From: an uncultured Corynebacterium sp.
GTDB lineage: Bacteria; Actinomycetota; Actinomycetes; Mycobacteriales; Mycobacteriaceae
NCBI GenBank assembly: GCA_946223355.1
Contig: CAMIPB010000036.1
Coordinates: 1-17,117, forward strand
Direction of reading: 5' to 3'
DNA: 17,117 nucleotides
The translations under genes and the position numbers were made by a program. Positions 15,555 through 17,117 of this stretch are shown in pieces (position 1 is the first letter of the stretch; the number at the start of each line of letters is the position of its first letter). The notes under the pieces are model-generated. The model saw only the letters and a list, made by a program, of their open reading frames with translations. It did not search any database and was not told the DNA's origin.

Positions 15555-16851
15555 AGTAATTCCCCTTCACTACTTTGGAAAGTGTGGAGAGAAGAACCTG
15601 TGGCGCAATTTCGTTTCGCTCTTCTCGCACCCATTCTGAGCCTCTATCCCCTACGTCCAACGATCCAGCTTCTTGGGCTAGCAACTCCCATGCTCGAGCT
15701 AGCAGTTCGGGCTGGCCTGGCTGAACTACAATTCCGGCGTTTTGGTTCTGCACAATTTCAGCCGATTCTCCCTGCACAACCGCAGTTACATGAATCCCCG
15801 CCTCCATTAACTCGTATGTTTTGGAGGGGACAGCTCGCTTCAAAGGTTCCCAGTCAGCCAAATGCACCAAAGCGGTATCTGCCCATTGATAGTATTCCTG
15901 CAATCTTTCGAGCCCAACTTTGCCTTCAAACTCCACATCGACCCCAAGTTCCTTTGCAAGTTTTTCAAGGGCAGGCTTTGCGGCTCCGTCCCCCAATAGT
16001 TTTAAACACACTTCCACCCCGTCGTCTTGGGCTATCTTCATTGCATAAAGCGCGTTCGACAAATGCTGAGCCCTCCCAATCGTTCCGGCATATACCACCT
16101 TGAGTGGTAGCTTTATTTTCCTCTGCTGCTTTTCAGGCAATACCGTCCCTTGAAAAACATTTCGAACAACACCAATAGGGACTTCTTCATATCCTGACTT
16201 CCGTCTGTTCTCCCCAATTTCAGCAGCCAAAAACGACGATGTCAGAATGAGCCCATCCGCCCTTTTAAGGGCATCGCCCACGGTCATTTCAACGAACGCA
16301 ATTAGCAATTGAGCCGGCCCCTTACTCAAGATCTTCTGCCGGAAAGAGGGCTCACCTACATCTTCATTCCATCGCTCCCAATCCCTAAGAAGATCAGGCC
16401 AAGCGTCTCTTAGATCAATAACGTAAGGCCTTCCTACTAGTCCAGCTATTAATCGAGCCGCGATGGCGGTTGGTAGAGCCGGAACTGTCCCGACCACAAT
16501 CTCTGCATCAAATTCTTTCAGCAGATTTCTCCTAGCTATTGCCGCCCACAACATCCCCCATGCAACGGTTGCTTGGTTCAGAATCCTTAGAGTTAGCGAA
16601 CGCCCTGCCGGAACAAAGCCTGTACGAAGAATCTTTTCGCCATTTTCACCTAATTCTAGAGCTCGTGCCGGTTTAAACAGTTTCTTACGACGCCAAGTCC
16701 GAAACGATACTTTTCTACTAAAATTTGGAGGGGGCGCGATCGCAAGTACTTCATGTCCCGCTTCGTTCAACATCTTGCAGAACCATGACCACCTTCTCTG
16801 CGGAACGCTCACTTCGGGGGCCCAATACTGACTAACTACAAGAATGCGCAT
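15544..16851 (-). CDS. WbuB-like GT4 glycosyltransferase
   Basis: This is a GT4 glycosyltransferase of 435 residues, in the group that includes the O-antigen enzyme WbuB. The N-terminus MRILVVSQYWAPEVSVPQRR holds the first strand and acceptor-side loop. DLRDAWPD (146-153) is the usual acidic motif of this group. YAGTIGRAQHL (254-264) and LLGDGAAKPALEKLA belong to the donor-binding half, and AVPSKTYELMEAG (340-352) carries the nucleotide-contacting glutamate. I chose the ATG at 16851 because AGAAAGG lies 6 bases upstream and the first strand begins at once. An ATG at 16902 adds 17 residues without a good ribosome binding site. As the first gene of the exporter operon it may add an early N-acetylated amino sugar, but this is only suggested by the family. 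Confidence 0.8.
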   Translation of the reverse strand: MRILVVSQYWAPEVSVPQRRWSWFCKMLNEAGHEVLAIAPPPNFSRKVSFRTWRRKKLFKPARALELGENGEKILRTGFVPAGRSLTLRILNQATVAWGMLWAAIARRNLLKEFDAEIVVGTVPALPTAIAARLIAGLVGRPYVIDLRDAWPDLLRDWERWNEDVGEPSFRQKILSKGPAQLLIAFVEMTVGDALKRADGLILTSSFLAAEIGENRRKSGYEEVPIGVVRNVFQGTVLPEKQQRKIKLPLKVVYAGTIGRAQHLSNALYAMKIAQDDGVEVCLKLLGDGAAKPALEKLAKELGVDVEFEGKVGLERLQEYYQWADTALVHLADWEPLKRAVPSKTYELMEAGIHVTAVVQGESAEIVQNQNAGIVVQPGQPELLARAWELLAQEAGSLDVGDRGSEWVREERNEIAPQVLLSTLSKVVKGNYCGR

Positions 16852-16857
16852 CCGCAA

Positions 16858-16864
16858 CCTTTCT
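16858..16864 (-). promoter_or_regulatory. Ribosome binding site of the first exporter-operon gene
   Basis: AGAAAGG on the minus strand is 6 bases from the ATG at 16851. The earlier ATG at 16902 has no comparable site. The operon promoter must lie in the 226-base divergent gap up to the tRNA gene; I could not assign its boxes. Confidence 0.6.
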
Positions 16865-16998
16865 ACTGCATTCGCTACGTCGTAGAGCACCGAATCCCTC
16901 AACGCGTGAGCTGAACATTACCACCCCCCAACTCGCATTCTTCATAAAGTCTCAGCTACTCCAAATTCTTACACCGAACACCCCACTGAACTGCTAAT

Positions 16999-17027
16999 TT
17001 GTTAGTTCTCCACGCTCCCTATATAGT
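16999..17027 (+). promoter_or_regulatory. Likely promoter of the tRNA gene
   Basis: TTGTTA (16999-17004) and TATAGT (17022-17027) are separated by exactly 17 bases and match the housekeeping -35 and -10 consensus in 4 and 5 of 6 positions. Transcription would start near 17034, about 44 bases before the mature tRNA. Confidence 0.55.
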
Positions 17028-17077
17028 TAGAACTCGTTGCAGAGAGCGAAACCAATCGCTCAACAGCATACGCATAT

Positions 17078-17117
17078 TCCTCCATAGCTCAGTTGGCAGA
17101 GCATTCGACTGTTAATC
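17078..17117 (+). tRNA. tRNA-Asn (GTT), 5' part only
   Basis: The first 40 bases of a tRNA are present before the window ends. The 7-base acceptor strand TCCTCCA is followed by TA, a D arm with GCTC paired to GAGC around AGTTGGCA, and a five-base anticodon stem strand. The anticodon loop CTGTTAA carries GTT at 17111-17113, which reads asparagine codons. The gene is cut by the window edge, not broken. Confidence 0.9.

Noticed and set aside
15582..16103. Plus-strand frame of 173 codons
   Set aside because: It is antisense to the donor-binding half of the WbuB-like gene; the Pro/Leu-rich product is typical of a shadow frame.
1..17117. CRISPR array, insertion sequence or prophage
   Set aside because: I saw no regularly spaced repeats, no transposase or integrase frame and no phage structural gene anywhere in the window.

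Overview
The window is most of a cell-surface polysaccharide locus. Eleven protein genes lie on the minus strand, and one partial tRNA gene on the plus strand marks the right edge. The exporter is of the two-gene TagG/TagH type (Gram-positive teichoic or teichuronic acid export), several starts are GTG, and an ATP-grasp protein resembles TupA of Bacillus teichuronopeptide synthesis. This points to a Gram-positive host. I favour an actinobacterium (Micrococcales or Corynebacteriales) with low certainty. By eye the base composition is near 50% GC with mixed codon use. That would be low for many actinobacteria and might mean a transferred island, but I computed no composition figures.

Right unit (about 16851 down to 11046, read leftward). 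Five genes are packed with 11-base overlaps or gaps of at most 8 bases: a WbuB-like GT4 glycosyltransferase, a second GT4 glycosyltransferase with an unusual N-terminal extension, a WecC-type UDP-ManNAc dehydrogenase, the TagG-like permease and the TagH-like ATPase. A 565-base gap without a convincing gene follows. It holds a perfect 10-bp stem-loop, a second inverted repeat and an eight-C run.

Middle and left units. A second nucleotide-sugar dehydrogenase (UDP-GlcNAc 6-dehydrogenase, WbpA/TviB type) is followed by a 12-bp terminator hairpin. Then come a MurG-like GT-B glycosyltransferase, two very large tandem paralogues that each fuse a GT2 domain to a GT-B domain (926 and 857 residues), a small glycosyltransferase of the putative rhamnosyltransferase family, and the TupA-like ATP-grasp protein. 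The first 271 bases hold no gene I can support, only an imperfect direct repeat.

How it fits together (inference). Two dehydrogenases supply two uronic acids, probably ManNAcA and GlcNAcA. Up to eight glycosyltransferase domains on six proteins build a lipid-linked acidic chain on the inner membrane face. TagGH exports it. The ATP-grasp enzyme may attach amino acids or a peptide to the carboxyl groups. No polyol-phosphate polymerase, Wzx/Wzy, initiating transferase or WecB epimerase is visible, so the product looks teichuronic-acid-like rather than a classical teichoic acid.
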